From Rhodococcus rhodnii NBRC 100604 (GTDB taxonomy: Bacteria; Actinomycetota; Actinomycetes; Mycobacteriales; Mycobacteriaceae): a DNA stretch of 64,000 nucleotides. Where the stretch lies: assembly GCF_001894925.1 (NCBI RefSeq), contig NZ_BCXD01000019.1, positions 34,257-98,256 of the forward strand, in the 5' to 3' direction. Below, one piece after another: positions 44,818 to 52,170 of the stretch. Position 1 is the first letter of the stretch, and the number at the start of each line of letters is the position of its first letter. The translations under genes and the position numbers were made by a program. A model generated the notes under the pieces. That model did not search any database, was not told the origin of the DNA, and saw only the letters and a program-made list of their open reading frames with translations.

Positions 44818-46080
44818 TCAGCCGCGCTGCGCCAGGAACGTGACGTCGACGACGTCGCCCGTACGCACCTCGGTCACCTCCGGATCGAGCACGACGAGGC
44901 AGTTCGCCTCCGCGAGCGTCGCGAGCAGATGCGACGACGAGCCCTGCGCGCCGCCGAGCGCCTGGACGAGGTACTCGCCGGTCGCCTCGTCGCGCATGAG
45001 CTGGCCGCGCAGGAAGCTCTTCCGGTTCTCGATCGACGTGATGGGCGAGACCGTCCGGGCCGACACCGTCCGGCGCATCGTGCGGCGCCGCCCCAGCGCG
45101 ATCCGGATCAGCGGGCGCACCATCACCTCGAAGACGACGAGCGCCCCGACCGGATTGGACGGCAGCAGGAACGTCGGCGTCTCGTCGCGGCCGAGCCGCC
45201 CGAAACCCTGGACCGAGCCGGGGTGCATCGCGATCCGGTCGATCTCGAGGTCTCCGAGATCGGCGAGCGTCTCCTCGACGATGCGCGACGCGGACCCACC
45301 GACGGCACCGGCGATCACGACGATCTCGGAGCGGATGAGCTGGCCCTCGACGACCTCGCGGAGCCGGCGCGGGTCGAGATCGACGATGCCGACGCGGTTG
45401 ACGTCGGCGCCGGCGTCGCGCGCAGCGGCGCTGAGGGCGTAGGAGTTGACGTCGAAGACCTGCCCCGCACCCGGCGTGCGGTCCACGTCGACGAGTTCGC
45501 CGCCCACCGAGATGATCGAGAGACGCGGCCTCGGATGCACGAGCACCTTGTCGCGGCCGACCGCCGCGAGCAGGCCGACCTGCGCGGCGCCGATGATCGT
45601 GCCGGCACGCACCGCGACGTCACCGGGTTGCACGTCGTCGCCTGCACGGCGGACGAAGTCGCCCGACCGTACGGGCCGGGTGACGACGACGCGGCCGCCC
45701 TTCTCACGGTCCGAGGCGCGGTCGAGCGGGAGCACGGCGTCCGCGAGCGTCGGCAACGGCGCGCCGGTCTCGATGCGGACGGCCTGCCGCGGCTGCAGCC
45801 GGGTGGGCTGCCGCGAGCCCGCCCGCACCTCGCCGACGACGGGAAGCATCAGATCCGCGTCGGCACCCGACTCGTCGACGTGCGCACCCGCCGTCCTGAC
45901 GTCGACGCTGCGGACCGCGTAGCCGTCGATCGCGGCCTGATCGAAACCGGGCAGCGGCCGTTCCGCCACGACCTCTTCGGCACACAACAGTCCCTGCGCC
46001 TCGGAGATGGCGACGCGCACCGGACGCGGTGCGACGGCGGCAGCGGTCACCTTGGTCTGCTGTTCCTCGACCGACCGCAT
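44818..46080 (-). CDS. glp: Gephyrin-like molybdotransferase Glp (MoeA family)
   Basis: 420-residue MoeA-type protein. Motifs: GFDQAAIDGYAVRSVDV, ARAGTIIGAAQVGLLAAVG, VSIISVGGELVD-like SIISVGGELVDVD, and IVIAGAVGGSASRIVEETL where MoeA normally has TSGG(V/I)S. The C-terminal part has PNPVGALVVFEVMVRPLI-like SNPVGALVVFEVMV. In corynebacteria this copy acts in cell division with GlpR rather than mainly in molybdopterin synthesis; the gene order galU-glp-rimJ-glpR supports that. The AGAVGG change at the GGVS site is worth noting. It is 4 bases from rimJ. Confidence 0.87.
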   Translation of the reverse strand: MRSVEEQQTKVTAAAVAPRPVRVAISEAQGLLCAEEVVAERPLPGFDQAAIDGYAVRSVDVRTAGAHVDESGADADLMLPVVGEVRAGSRQPTRLQPRQAVRIETGAPLPTLADAVLPLDRASDREKGGRVVVTRPVRSGDFVRRAGDDVQPGDVAVRAGTIIGAAQVGLLAAVGRDKVLVHPRPRLSIISVGGELVDVDRTPGAGQVFDVNSYALSAAARDAGADVNRVGIVDLDPRRLREVVEGQLIRSEIVVIAGAVGGSASRIVEETLADLGDLEIDRIAMHPGSVQGFGRLGRDETPTFLLPSNPVGALVVFEVMVRPLIRIALGRRRTMRRTVSARTVSPITSIENRKSFLRGQLMRDEATGEYLVQALGGAQGSSSHLLATLAEANCLVVLDPEVTEVRTGDVVDVTFLAQRG

Positions 46081-46131
46081 TCGCTACCGCCTCCGTCTCA
46101 CCTCACCCGCCCGCGCCCGTGACCGGGGCTG

Positions 46132-47073
46132 CTACTCGCCGGGCCGATCCGAACGCTCCAGACGATCCGTCAGCCACGTGCGCAGCGACGGTCCGTATTC
46201 CTCGCTGTCGAGTGCCAAGTCAACCGCAGCACGCAGATAGCCCCCGGGATTTCCGAGGTCGTGTCTCGTCCCGCGATGCACGACGACGTGGACCGGGTGA
46301 CCTTCCGAGATCATGAGGGCGATCGCGTCGGTGATCTGGAGTTCGCCACCGGCACCCGGCTCGATGCGCCGCAACGCGTCGAACACGGCGCGGTCGAGCA
46401 GGTACCGCCCGGCCGCGGCGAAGGTGGACGGTGCGTCCTCGGCGGCCGGCTTCTCGACCATGCCGAGGACCTTGAGGACGTCGGGATTCGCGGCGTCCGG
46501 GACCGTCTCGACCTCGAACACGCCGTACGAGCCGACCTGGTCCTCGGGAACGTCGATCGCACACAGCACCGAGCCGCCGCGCTTGGCGCGGACCCGGGCC
46601 ATGATGTCGAGGACGCCGCGGGGCATCACCAGATCGTCGGGCAGCAGGACGGCGATCGCGTCCTCGTCGTCGTCGAGAACCTCCTCGACGCGCCCGATGG
46701 CGTGCCCGAGACCGAGCGGCTCGTCCTGCACGACGGACTGCACCTCGAGCAGGCGCTGTGCCTTGCGGACCTTTTCGAGCAGGTGGTACTTGCCGCTGGC
46801 TTCGAGCTTGCTCTCGAGGACGAGGTCCTCGACGAAGTGCGCGACCACACCGTCCTTGCCGGGCGAGGTCACGATGACGAGGCGGTTGGCGCCGGAATCG
46901 GCCGCCTCACCCGCGACGAGTTCGATCCCGGGGGTGTCGACCACCGGGAGGAGCTCCTTCGGCACCGTCTTGGTCGCCGGGAGAAAGCGTGTCCCCATCC
47001 CCGCCGCGGGCACGACCGCCGTGCGGAAAGCCCTGGAAACGCGCGTAACGCCGTCATTCATGTCGATCACCAT
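46132..47073 (-). CDS. galU: UTP-glucose-1-phosphate uridylyltransferase
   Basis: 313-residue nucleotidyltransferase that makes UDP-glucose for wall sugars. Motifs: AVVPAAGMGTRFLPATKTVP near residue 19, KELLPVVDTPGIELVAGEA, AVLLPDDLVMPRGVLDIMAR, and MVEKPAAEDAPSTFAAAGRY. ATG 47073 is preferred because GGAAAG lies 7 bases upstream; ATG 47061 is an alternative. The frame is open much farther upstream but overlaps the divergent cyclo-ligase gene. First gene of the galU-glp-rimJ unit, divergent from 5-formyl-THF cyclo-ligase. Confidence 0.95.
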   Translation of the reverse strand: MVIDMNDGVTRVSRAFRTAVVPAAGMGTRFLPATKTVPKELLPVVDTPGIELVAGEAADSGANRLVIVTSPGKDGVVAHFVEDLVLESKLEASGKYHLLEKVRKAQRLLEVQSVVQDEPLGLGHAIGRVEEVLDDDEDAIAVLLPDDLVMPRGVLDIMARVRAKRGGSVLCAIDVPEDQVGSYGVFEVETVPDAANPDVLKVLGMVEKPAAEDAPSTFAAAGRYLLDRAVFDALRRIEPGAGGELQITDAIALMISEGHPVHVVVHRGTRHDLGNPGGYLRAAVDLALDSEEYGPSLRTWLTDRLERSDRPGE

Positions 47074-47191
47074 AGCCGTGCTTTCCTTGCAGGTACTCGC
47101 CGAGATACTGCGAGGACCCCGCACGATCGCGGGACGGTGCTCACGGGTGTGACCTGGGCTACCCCACCGCACGAGAGGAACGGCACACGTC

Positions 47192-47827
47192 ATGGTCGAA
47201 GGCCCGGCCCCGACGAGCGGAGACGGCACGCCTGCGGGTGACGCCGCGGGCAAAACGGAGTGGCGCGCGCGGATTCTCGCGTCCCGCCGCACGCTGGACG
47301 ACGAGACGCGGTCACGTGAGGCCCACGCGCTCGCGGAAGCCGTCGAGCGGCTGGGCCCGGTGGGAACGCTCGCGACCTATGCCCCGCTGCCGGACGAGCC
47401 CGGCTCGGGCTCGCCCGCGTCCCCGGACTCGTTCGTCGCGGCGGCGACCCGCGCGGCACGGCGCGTCCTGCTTCCGGTGACGCCCCCCGCCGGTCCGCTG
47501 TCGTGGAGCGTGTACGAAGGCCCCCGCAGCGTGCGCGAAGGACGTTTCGGGATCGTCGAGCCGATCGGCCCGGTGCTCCCGCCGAGCGAACTCGCCCGCG
47601 CGGACGTCGTCCTGGTTCCGGCGCTCGCCGTCGACCTGCGAGGAGTGCGACTCGGTCGCGGCGCCGGCTACTACGACAGGACCCTCGGTCACGCGCGTCC
47701 TGATGCGATGCTCGTCGCCGTCGTGCGGGACGACGACGTCGTGAACGAGCTGCCGGAAGACCCGTACGACATCCGGGTCGGGTGGATCCTCACACCGGGA
47801 CGTGGGCCGGTCCGCGTGCCGGAATAG
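47192..47827 (+). CDS. fthC: 5-formyltetrahydrofolate cyclo-ligase
   Basis: 211-residue enzyme that converts 5-formyl-THF to 5,10-methenyl-THF with ATP, returning folate to use. The signature RLGRGAGYYDRTLG near residue 153 and the N-terminal WRARILASRRTLDDETRS match the family, as does VLVPALAVDLRG. Divergent from galU, 118 bases apart, as in mycobacteria. A polar 20-residue N-terminal extension precedes the domain; no clear ribosome binding site at ATG 47192. Confidence 0.92.
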   Translation: MVEGPAPTSGDGTPAGDAAGKTEWRARILASRRTLDDETRSREAHALAEAVERLGPVGTLATYAPLPDEPGSGSPASPDSFVAAATRAARRVLLPVTPPAGPLSWSVYEGPRSVREGRFGIVEPIGPVLPPSELARADVVLVPALAVDLRGVRLGRGAGYYDRTLGHARPDAMLVAVVRDDDVVNELPEDPYDIRVGWILTPGRGPVRVPE

Positions 47828-47927
47828 GGCGTCCGCGCACGGCGTTGAGCTTCGCGACTGGCGATACTGGCACTGTCGGCTGTAGAGTGCCAGCGCTACG
47901 GCTATTTCTGATCCGCGTGGAGGAACC

Positions 47928-48266
47928 GTGCCCACCTATTCGTACGCCTGCACCGAATGCGACAACCGCTTCGACATCGTGCAGAAGTTCACCGACGATT
48001 CGCTCACGACGTGCCCCGAGTGCTCGGGGAAGCTTCGTAAGCTCTTCAACTCGGTCGGCATCGTCTTCAAGGGCAGTGGTTTCTACCGCACCGACAGCCG
48101 TGGTGGCGGATCGTCGTCCGAGTCCGCGACTTCCGACTCGGGCTCGAAGAGTTCCACCTCCGCCTCGTCGAGCGATTCGGGCTCGTCGTCGAGTTCGAGC
48201 ACCGCAGCATCGTCCTCGTCGTCTTCGAGCTCGTCGTCCTCGACCTCCAAGGCCGCTGCCGGCTGA
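47928..48266 (+). CDS. FmdB family zinc-ribbon protein with Ser-rich tail
   Basis: 112 residues. The first 50 are the FmdB zinc ribbon, MPTYSYACTECDNRFDIVQK and TTCPECSGKLRKLFNSVGIV, with two CxxC pairs. The last 50 are almost all Ser with Thr, Ala, Gly and Asp. Biochemical role of FmdB proteins is unknown. GGAGGA precedes the GTG at 47928, and TAGAGT at 47883-47888 is a likely -10. A hairpin terminator follows the gene. Confidence 0.9.
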   Translation: MPTYSYACTECDNRFDIVQKFTDDSLTTCPECSGKLRKLFNSVGIVFKGSGFYRTDSRGGGSSSESATSDSGSKSSTSASSSDSGSSSSSSTAASSSSSSSSSSSTSKAAAG

Positions 48267-48283
48267 TCCGACCCGCTCTCTCC

Positions 48284-48316
48284 ACAGGCCCCGCCCGATC
48301 CCCATGCGGGGCCTGT
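48284..48316 (+). terminator. Terminator after the FmdB gene
   Basis: 11-base-pair perfect stem (ACAGGCCCCGC with GCGGGGCCTGT) and 11-base loop, 17 bases after the stop. Confidence 0.7.
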
Positions 48317-48344
48317 GCGCGTCCTCGGGTACTCCGCGGGGCTC

Positions 48345-48350
48345 TAGCGT
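48345..48350 (+). promoter_or_regulatory. -10 element of the SAF gene
   Basis: TAGCGT ending 6 bases before the ATG at 48357; leaderless-type spacing. Confidence 0.45.
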
Positions 48351-48356
48351 CGGATC

Positions 48357-49007
48357 ATGCCGCGCACGCTCGCACCGTCACTGCTCGATCGCCTGCACGC
48401 CTTCACGCATCCGCACTGGGCCCGTGCGGTTCTCGTCAGACGTGTCGCCGCGGGCGTCCTCGCCGCGCTGGCACTCGTCCTCGCACTGCAGGGCGACCGC
48501 GACGGCGAGACCGCGACCGTCGTCGTCGCGGCCCGAGATCTGGCGCCCGGAACCGTCGTCGGTGCCGAGGACGTCACGGCCGCGCAGCGCGTCGAGTCGA
48601 TGCTCCCTGCCGGAGCCGTCGTCGGTATCGGCGACGTCGAGGGCCGCACGCTCGCCGGACCCGTCCGCGCGGGCGAGATCCTCACCGACGTCCGTGTCGT
48701 GAGCCCACGGCTCGCCCAGGCTGCGACAGGAGACGGCGCAGCACGGGTCGTCCCCGTCCGGCTCGCCGACGCCGGCGTCGTGGACCTGCTCCGGGAAGGC
48801 GATCGTGTGGACGTGCTCTCGACGACGGGGGACGACGAGCGGTCCGCCGAGGTGGTGGCGTCGAATGCCGTCGTCGTCCTGGTCGATCAGGGCGGCGAAT
48901 CGTCCGATCGTCGCGATCGGATGGTGATGCTCGCCCTCCCAGGCGATGCGGCCGAGCGCGTGGCCGTCGCGTCGCTCACGGAAGCGCTGGCCGTCACGCT
49001 CGCGTGA
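48357..49007 (+). CDS. SAF domain protein (CpaB/FlgA-like)
   Basis: 216 residues: N-terminal membrane helix (RRVAAGVLAALALVLALQ) and an SAF domain (VVVAARDLAPGTVVGAEDVT and LAGPVRAGEILTDVRVV), followed by a RcpC/CpaB-like part (GAARVVPVRLADAGVVDLLR, EGDRVDVLSTTGDD). CpaB proteins help assemble pilus secretins; no pilus genes are nearby, so its role here is unclear. It lies just upstream of mscL on the same strand, as in mycobacterial genomes. Confidence 0.85.
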   Translation: MPRTLAPSLLDRLHAFTHPHWARAVLVRRVAAGVLAALALVLALQGDRDGETATVVVAARDLAPGTVVGAEDVTAAQRVESMLPAGAVVGIGDVEGRTLAGPVRAGEILTDVRVVSPRLAQAATGDGAARVVPVRLADAGVVDLLREGDRVDVLSTTGDDERSAEVVASNAVVVLVDQGGESSDRRDRMVMLALPGDAAERVAVASLTEALAVTLA

Positions 49008-49116
49008 GAAATCGGCGTCTCTCGCTCCGAGTTGCACCACAGAAACCGGCACAGCACTTAGTGTTTTCCGCGATGGCGGCCCCAGCGGCCTTCCGACTAG
49101 CGGAGGACTTCATCGC

Positions 49117-49578
49117 ATGCTCAAGGGATTCAAGGACTTTCTGCTTCGCGGAAACGTGATCGACCTCGCCGTCGCGGTCGTCGTCGGCACCGCGTTCACG
49201 GCGATCGTCACGGCGTTCACGACGAACATCATCAATCCGCTCATCGCCGTGGTCGGCAGCTCCGACATGGGATTCGGCTTCGCCCTCTCCGACAATCCGG
49301 AGACCTTCGTCAATCTGGGCGCGGTCGTGACGGCGGCGATCAACTTCGTGATCATCGCGGCGGTCGTCTACTTCATCCTCATCCTGCCGGCCAACGCCGC
49401 GAAGAAGCGGTTCGCGAGCGAGCCCGCCGACAAGCAGGCCAGTACCGAGGAACTGCTCATCCAGATTCGCGACCTCCTCGCGAAGGGCGAACGTCAGGTC
49501 CCGCAGGTCGAGGGCGCCGACGACGGCTGGGCTGCTGGTTCTCACGCGCGCACCGAGCAGGCGAAGCCCCAGAACTGA
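49117..49578 (+). CDS. mscL: Large-conductance mechanosensitive channel MscL
   Basis: 153-residue channel that opens under membrane tension to release solutes during hypo-osmotic shock. Helix 1 has LRGNVIDLAVAVVVGTAFTA with the gating Gly/Val line; helix 2 is NFVIIAAVVYFILILPANAA. The cytoplasmic helix STEELLIQIRDLLAKGERQV is normal, followed by a polar tail of about 27 residues. GGAGGA precedes the ATG. A strong hairpin follows. Confidence 0.96.
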   Translation: MLKGFKDFLLRGNVIDLAVAVVVGTAFTAIVTAFTTNIINPLIAVVGSSDMGFGFALSDNPETFVNLGAVVTAAINFVIIAAVVYFILILPANAAKKRFASEPADKQASTEELLIQIRDLLAKGERQVPQVEGADDGWAAGSHARTEQAKPQN

Positions 49579-49593
49579 CCGTCCCCCACCACG

Positions 49594-49633
49594 ACTCGGG
49601 CCCCGCATCGCCGAAGCGATGCGGGGCCCGAGT
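49594..49633. terminator. Bidirectional terminator between mscL and the porin gene
   Basis: Perfect 18-base-pair stem (49594-49611 with 49616-49633), CGAA tetraloop. It is 15 bases past mscL and 16 bases past the stop of the convergent porin gene, so it can serve both. Confidence 0.9.
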
Positions 49634-49649
49634 GCTGTGCGTGGAGCTG

Positions 49650-50306
49650 TCAGCCGAGGCTGAAGGGCTCGCCCCAGAGGGTGACGTTGCCGTCGACCGA
49701 ATCGGTCGAGACGGAGACGTTCACGTAGGAACGCGCCTGAGCGTAGCCGGCGCAGCCGGAGACGCTGAAGGTCTCGTCGGCCCACGTGAAGCCACCCGAG
49801 TTGCCCTCGAAGTCGAACGTGCTGACGGTGTCGTCGCCGTCCTTGATCTGCAGCAGCGGAACCGACTCGACCTGGCCGGGGCCGAGGGTGATGCCACCCG
49901 ACGCCTTCGGGCTGCCCGGACCGGTGATCGTCTCGAAGTCGGTGCCCGCGAGATCCGCGCCGCCGCCGACCTTCGAGCCGAAGTTCACCTGGCACGCGAC
50001 GAGGTAGCCGGCGTCGATGGTGCCACCCTCGGCAGCGCCCTCGATGTTGACGTCGACCGAGCCCGAGGCCCACACGTTGCGATGCAGCGGCGTCGCGCCG
50101 AGCGACGGGCTGATGAGCGCCGAGTTGTTGGACGAGCTGACCGTGACGACGGTGCCGTCGAGCAGGGTCTGCGTGACGGAGTCGTTCTTGAGCGGGACGA
50201 AGGTGTCGGCGTTGGCCGCACCCGTCGAGAAGAGGCCGATGGCGACGGTGGCAGCGCCCACCACAGCCGCAGCCTTGGCGCCGTGGCGCAGGGTCTTGCT
50301 GGTCAT
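49650..50306 (-). CDS. MspA family outer-membrane porin (second of pair)
   Basis: 218-residue exported porin subunit. A signal peptide ends STGAANA before DTFVPLKNDSV; the mature part has the MspA start, beta-rich core (SPSLGATPLHRNVWASGSVD, GYLVACQVNFGSKVGGGADL) and end GCAGYAQARSYVNVSV. MspA proteins form octameric pores through the mycolate layer for small hydrophilic nutrients. This gene follows a paralogue by 61 bases on the same strand; the pair recalls NfpA/NfpB of Nocardia, which form mixed channels. GAGGGGAAAC precedes its ATG. Confidence 0.92.
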   Translation of the reverse strand: MTSKTLRHGAKAAAVVGAATVAIGLFSTGAANADTFVPLKNDSVTQTLLDGTVVTVSSSNNSALISPSLGATPLHRNVWASGSVDVNIEGAAEGGTIDAGYLVACQVNFGSKVGGGADLAGTDFETITGPGSPKASGGITLGPGQVESVPLLQIKDGDDTVSTFDFEGNSGGFTWADETFSVSGCAGYAQARSYVNVSVSTDSVDGNVTLWGEPFSLG

Positions 50307-50367
50307 GTTTCCCCTCTAGGGTTCAGAATTCGCTCGCGCGAAGAGAAGTCGAACTGTGGAGGCTGGA

Positions 50368-50976
50368 TCAGCCGATGCTGAACGGCTGGCCGTACAGCGT
50401 GCCCTTGACGTAGTGGTTGCCCGGCACCTCGACGACCGTGTACGCGCGAGCCTGTGCGTAGCCACCGCAGCCCTGGACCTCGATCTCGGCGTCCTTGTAC
50501 TGGATCGCCGAAACACCCTCGGAGACGTCCTTGCTGGCCAGCTTCGCGAACTTGACCTCGCCCGGAGCGATCGGGAGCGACAGCGAGCCGCTGAGGCCGG
50601 CGCCCGACAGATCCACCGAGCCGCTGAGACCGAGCTCGAGACCGGTGATGTCGACCTGGCAGCCGACGATGTAGCCGGTGGTCAGCTTGCCTTCCTCGGC
50701 GCCCTGGACGTCGGCGAAGACGTCGCCGGTGACCCACGCGGTGCGGCCTGCACCGTTGGCAGCGAGCGACGGCGAGATGACGGCGCTCTCCGCGTTGCGG
50801 GCGATCTTCACCGTGGTTCCACCGCCGCCCACGATCTTCTCGCCACCGGGCAGCGGGACGAAGGTGTCGGCATTGGCCACACCGGTGGACATCAGGCCCA
50901 TCGCGACGGCGGCGGCAGCGCCGAGGCCGGCGATACGGGCGCCACGGCGCACGCCGGACTTACGGATCTCGCTCAT
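50368..50976 (-). CDS. MspA family outer-membrane porin (first of pair)
   Basis: 202-residue exported porin subunit. Signal peptide GLGAAAAVAMGLMSTGVANA then DTFVPLPGGEKIV; core SPSLAANGAGRTAWVTGDVF, GYIVGCQVDITGLELGLSGS; end GCGGYAQARAYTVVEV. The shared GC-GYAQAR block with the next gene shows a local duplication with later divergence. GAGGGGAAC precedes the ATG. Upstream are a leader hairpin and a CRP/GlxR-like site, so expression may follow carbon supply. Confidence 0.92.
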   Translation of the reverse strand: MSEIRKSGVRRGARIAGLGAAAAVAMGLMSTGVANADTFVPLPGGEKIVGGGGTTVKIARNAESAVISPSLAANGAGRTAWVTGDVFADVQGAEEGKLTTGYIVGCQVDITGLELGLSGSVDLSGAGLSGSLSLPIAPGEVKFAKLASKDVSEGVSAIQYKDAEIEVQGCGGYAQARAYTVVEVPGNHYVKGTLYGQPFSIG

Positions 50977-51005
50977 TCGTTCCCCTCATCAGGATCTTGC
51001 TCGTC

Positions 51006-51031
51006 CTCAGTTGCGGCTTGTCGCAACTGAG
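51006..51031 (-). promoter_or_regulatory. Leader hairpin before the porin pair
   Basis: CTCAGTTGCG pairs with CGCAACTGAG across a 6-base loop; 30-55 bases upstream of the first porin ATG, inside its likely 5' leader. It could stabilise the mRNA or regulate translation. Confidence 0.6.
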
Positions 51032-51239
51032 CAGTGGTCCAACAAGCCGAGAGCAGTATCACGGAGGAGTGTGTCCGGCAGGTAAACACACCGTGATCAC
51101 ATTCCGATAACGCCTCGACCAGCGAACGCGCACGTCACAGCGCTGCACCGCGCGTCGCTCGCAATTCGTTTCCTACGAACGGGCAGAACAGTAACGTTGC
51201 TATAACCGGTGCTGCAATCGCTACGCTCAGCGGACGAGA

Positions 51240-51255
51240 AGTGATGTTGATCACA
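51240..51255. promoter_or_regulatory. CRP/GlxR-like binding site upstream of the porins
   Basis: AGTGA-TGTTGA-TCACA matches 9 of 10 fixed bases of TGTGA-N6-TCACA. It is about 264 bases upstream of the first porin ATG, in the intergenic region. Confidence 0.5.
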
Positions 51256-51354
51256 AAATGAGCCGAACAGCACTTATGTTTGTATTGCCATGATTGACAA
51301 ATACGATGAGTGTGACTCCGGTTACCGGACACTCGACCATGTGAGATCGGCCGG

Positions 51355-51582
51355 TCAGCCGTGATGCGGGGGCTTCTGGCTCCGCAGCCACTCGTCCTCC
51401 GCGTCCGCGCCGCGTGCCCCGCCGGTCGAGCGCTCGTCCCGCGTCGTCGAGGGCAGGACGTCGCCGAAGACACGAGCGAGCCGGGCCCGATCGATGCGGG
51501 CCCGGCTCGTCGCGGGTTCGTGTGTGTCGTGCTCGGCGGGGGACTCTTCCGGTGATGACCCGGACGTCGCGTCGTCGGACAT
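51355..51582 (-). CDS. Small hydrophilic protein, unknown
   Basis: 75 residues, polar and acidic at the N terminus (MSDDATSGSSPEESPAEHDT), then an Arg-rich helix (RARIDRARLARVFGDVLPST) and a tail WLRSQKPPHHG. No family recognised. ATG 51582 has GGGAG 6 bases upstream; an in-frame GTG five codons earlier is possible. It starts 32 bases after the MoaB/MogA gene on the same strand and is likely in its transcript. Confidence 0.55.
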   Translation of the reverse strand: MSDDATSGSSPEESPAEHDTHEPATSRARIDRARLARVFGDVLPSTTRDERSTGGARGADAEDEWLRSQKPPHHG

Positions 51583-51613
51583 CCCGGCTCCCTTCACCTG
51601 TCGTGGACTCGCG

Positions 51614-52108
51614 TCAGTCGTCGAGCCCCGAGAGCTCGGCGATGACGTGACTGGCCAGCCGCGTCAGCGTGGCCATCCCGTCGCGAACTGCCTCGCGGCT
51701 CGACGCGAGATTGACCACCAGCGTACTGCCGGAGACTCCGACCACCCCGCGCGAGAGGCCGGCGTCGAGCGCACCCGCCGACAGGCCGGACGACCGCAGC
51801 GCCTCCGCGATACCCGGAATCTCGCGGTCGAGGATCTCCGAGGTCGCCTCCGGCGTGACGTCGCGCGGCGAGACACCCGTGCCGCCGACCGACACGACGA
51901 GGTCGACGCCGCCGATCACCGCGGTGTTCAGTGCGTTGCGGATCTCCACCTCGTCGGACGGTACGGCGACGACTGCGTCGACCAGAAACCCGCCCTCCGC
52001 CAGCAGATCCGTCACGAGCGGACCGGTCGAATCACTGTTGCCGTGCGCGGTCCGGTCGTCGACGATGACCACCAGTGCGCGTCCCGCCATCGAGGCATCC
52101 ATCTCCAT
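51614..52108 (-). CDS. moaB: MoaB/MogA-type molybdopterin adenylyltransferase-like protein
   Basis: 164-residue protein with the MogA fold: GRALVVIVDDRTAHGNSDST, VDLVVSVGGTGVSPRDVTPE (the TGGTG-like nucleotide site, here SVGGTGVSPRD), and SRGVVGVSGSTLVVNL. It should adenylate molybdopterin; mycobacteria have such a copy (moaB2) at this exact place between mscL and pepD. The start ATG 52108 follows TACGGT by 7 bases, so probably leaderless; ATG 52102 and 52090 are alternatives. Confidence 0.87.
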   Translation of the reverse strand: MEMDASMAGRALVVIVDDRTAHGNSDSTGPLVTDLLAEGGFLVDAVVAVPSDEVEIRNALNTAVIGGVDLVVSVGGTGVSPRDVTPEATSEILDREIPGIAEALRSSGLSAGALDAGLSRGVVGVSGSTLVVNLASSREAVRDGMATLTRLASHVIAELSGLDD

Positions 52109-52115
52109 GACCCCA

Positions 52116-52121
52116 ACCGTA
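52116..52121 (-). promoter_or_regulatory. -10 element of the moaB-like gene
   Basis: TACGGT on the minus strand, 7 bases before ATG 52108; leaderless-type. Confidence 0.4.
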
Positions 52122-52170
52122 GTCGGCCGGAGGCGCAGCGTTCCGCTGTCCGTCACAGCGCGTGTCCTCA

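Larger units (their letters stand above)
50977..51354. other. Porin upstream region, 378 bases, no gene seen
   Basis: AT-richer region with no good reading frame. It contains a 10-base-pair leader hairpin (51006-51031), GATACT-like promoter sequence near 51058-51063 on the minus strand, the palindrome GTGATCAC near 51092, and a CRP/GlxR-like site (51240-51255). Confidence 0.6.

Noticed and set aside
48100..48260. Possible microsatellite or assembly artefact in the FmdB gene (TCG/AGC-rich)
   Set aside because: It encodes the Ser-rich tail seen in actinobacterial FmdB proteins and stays in frame.
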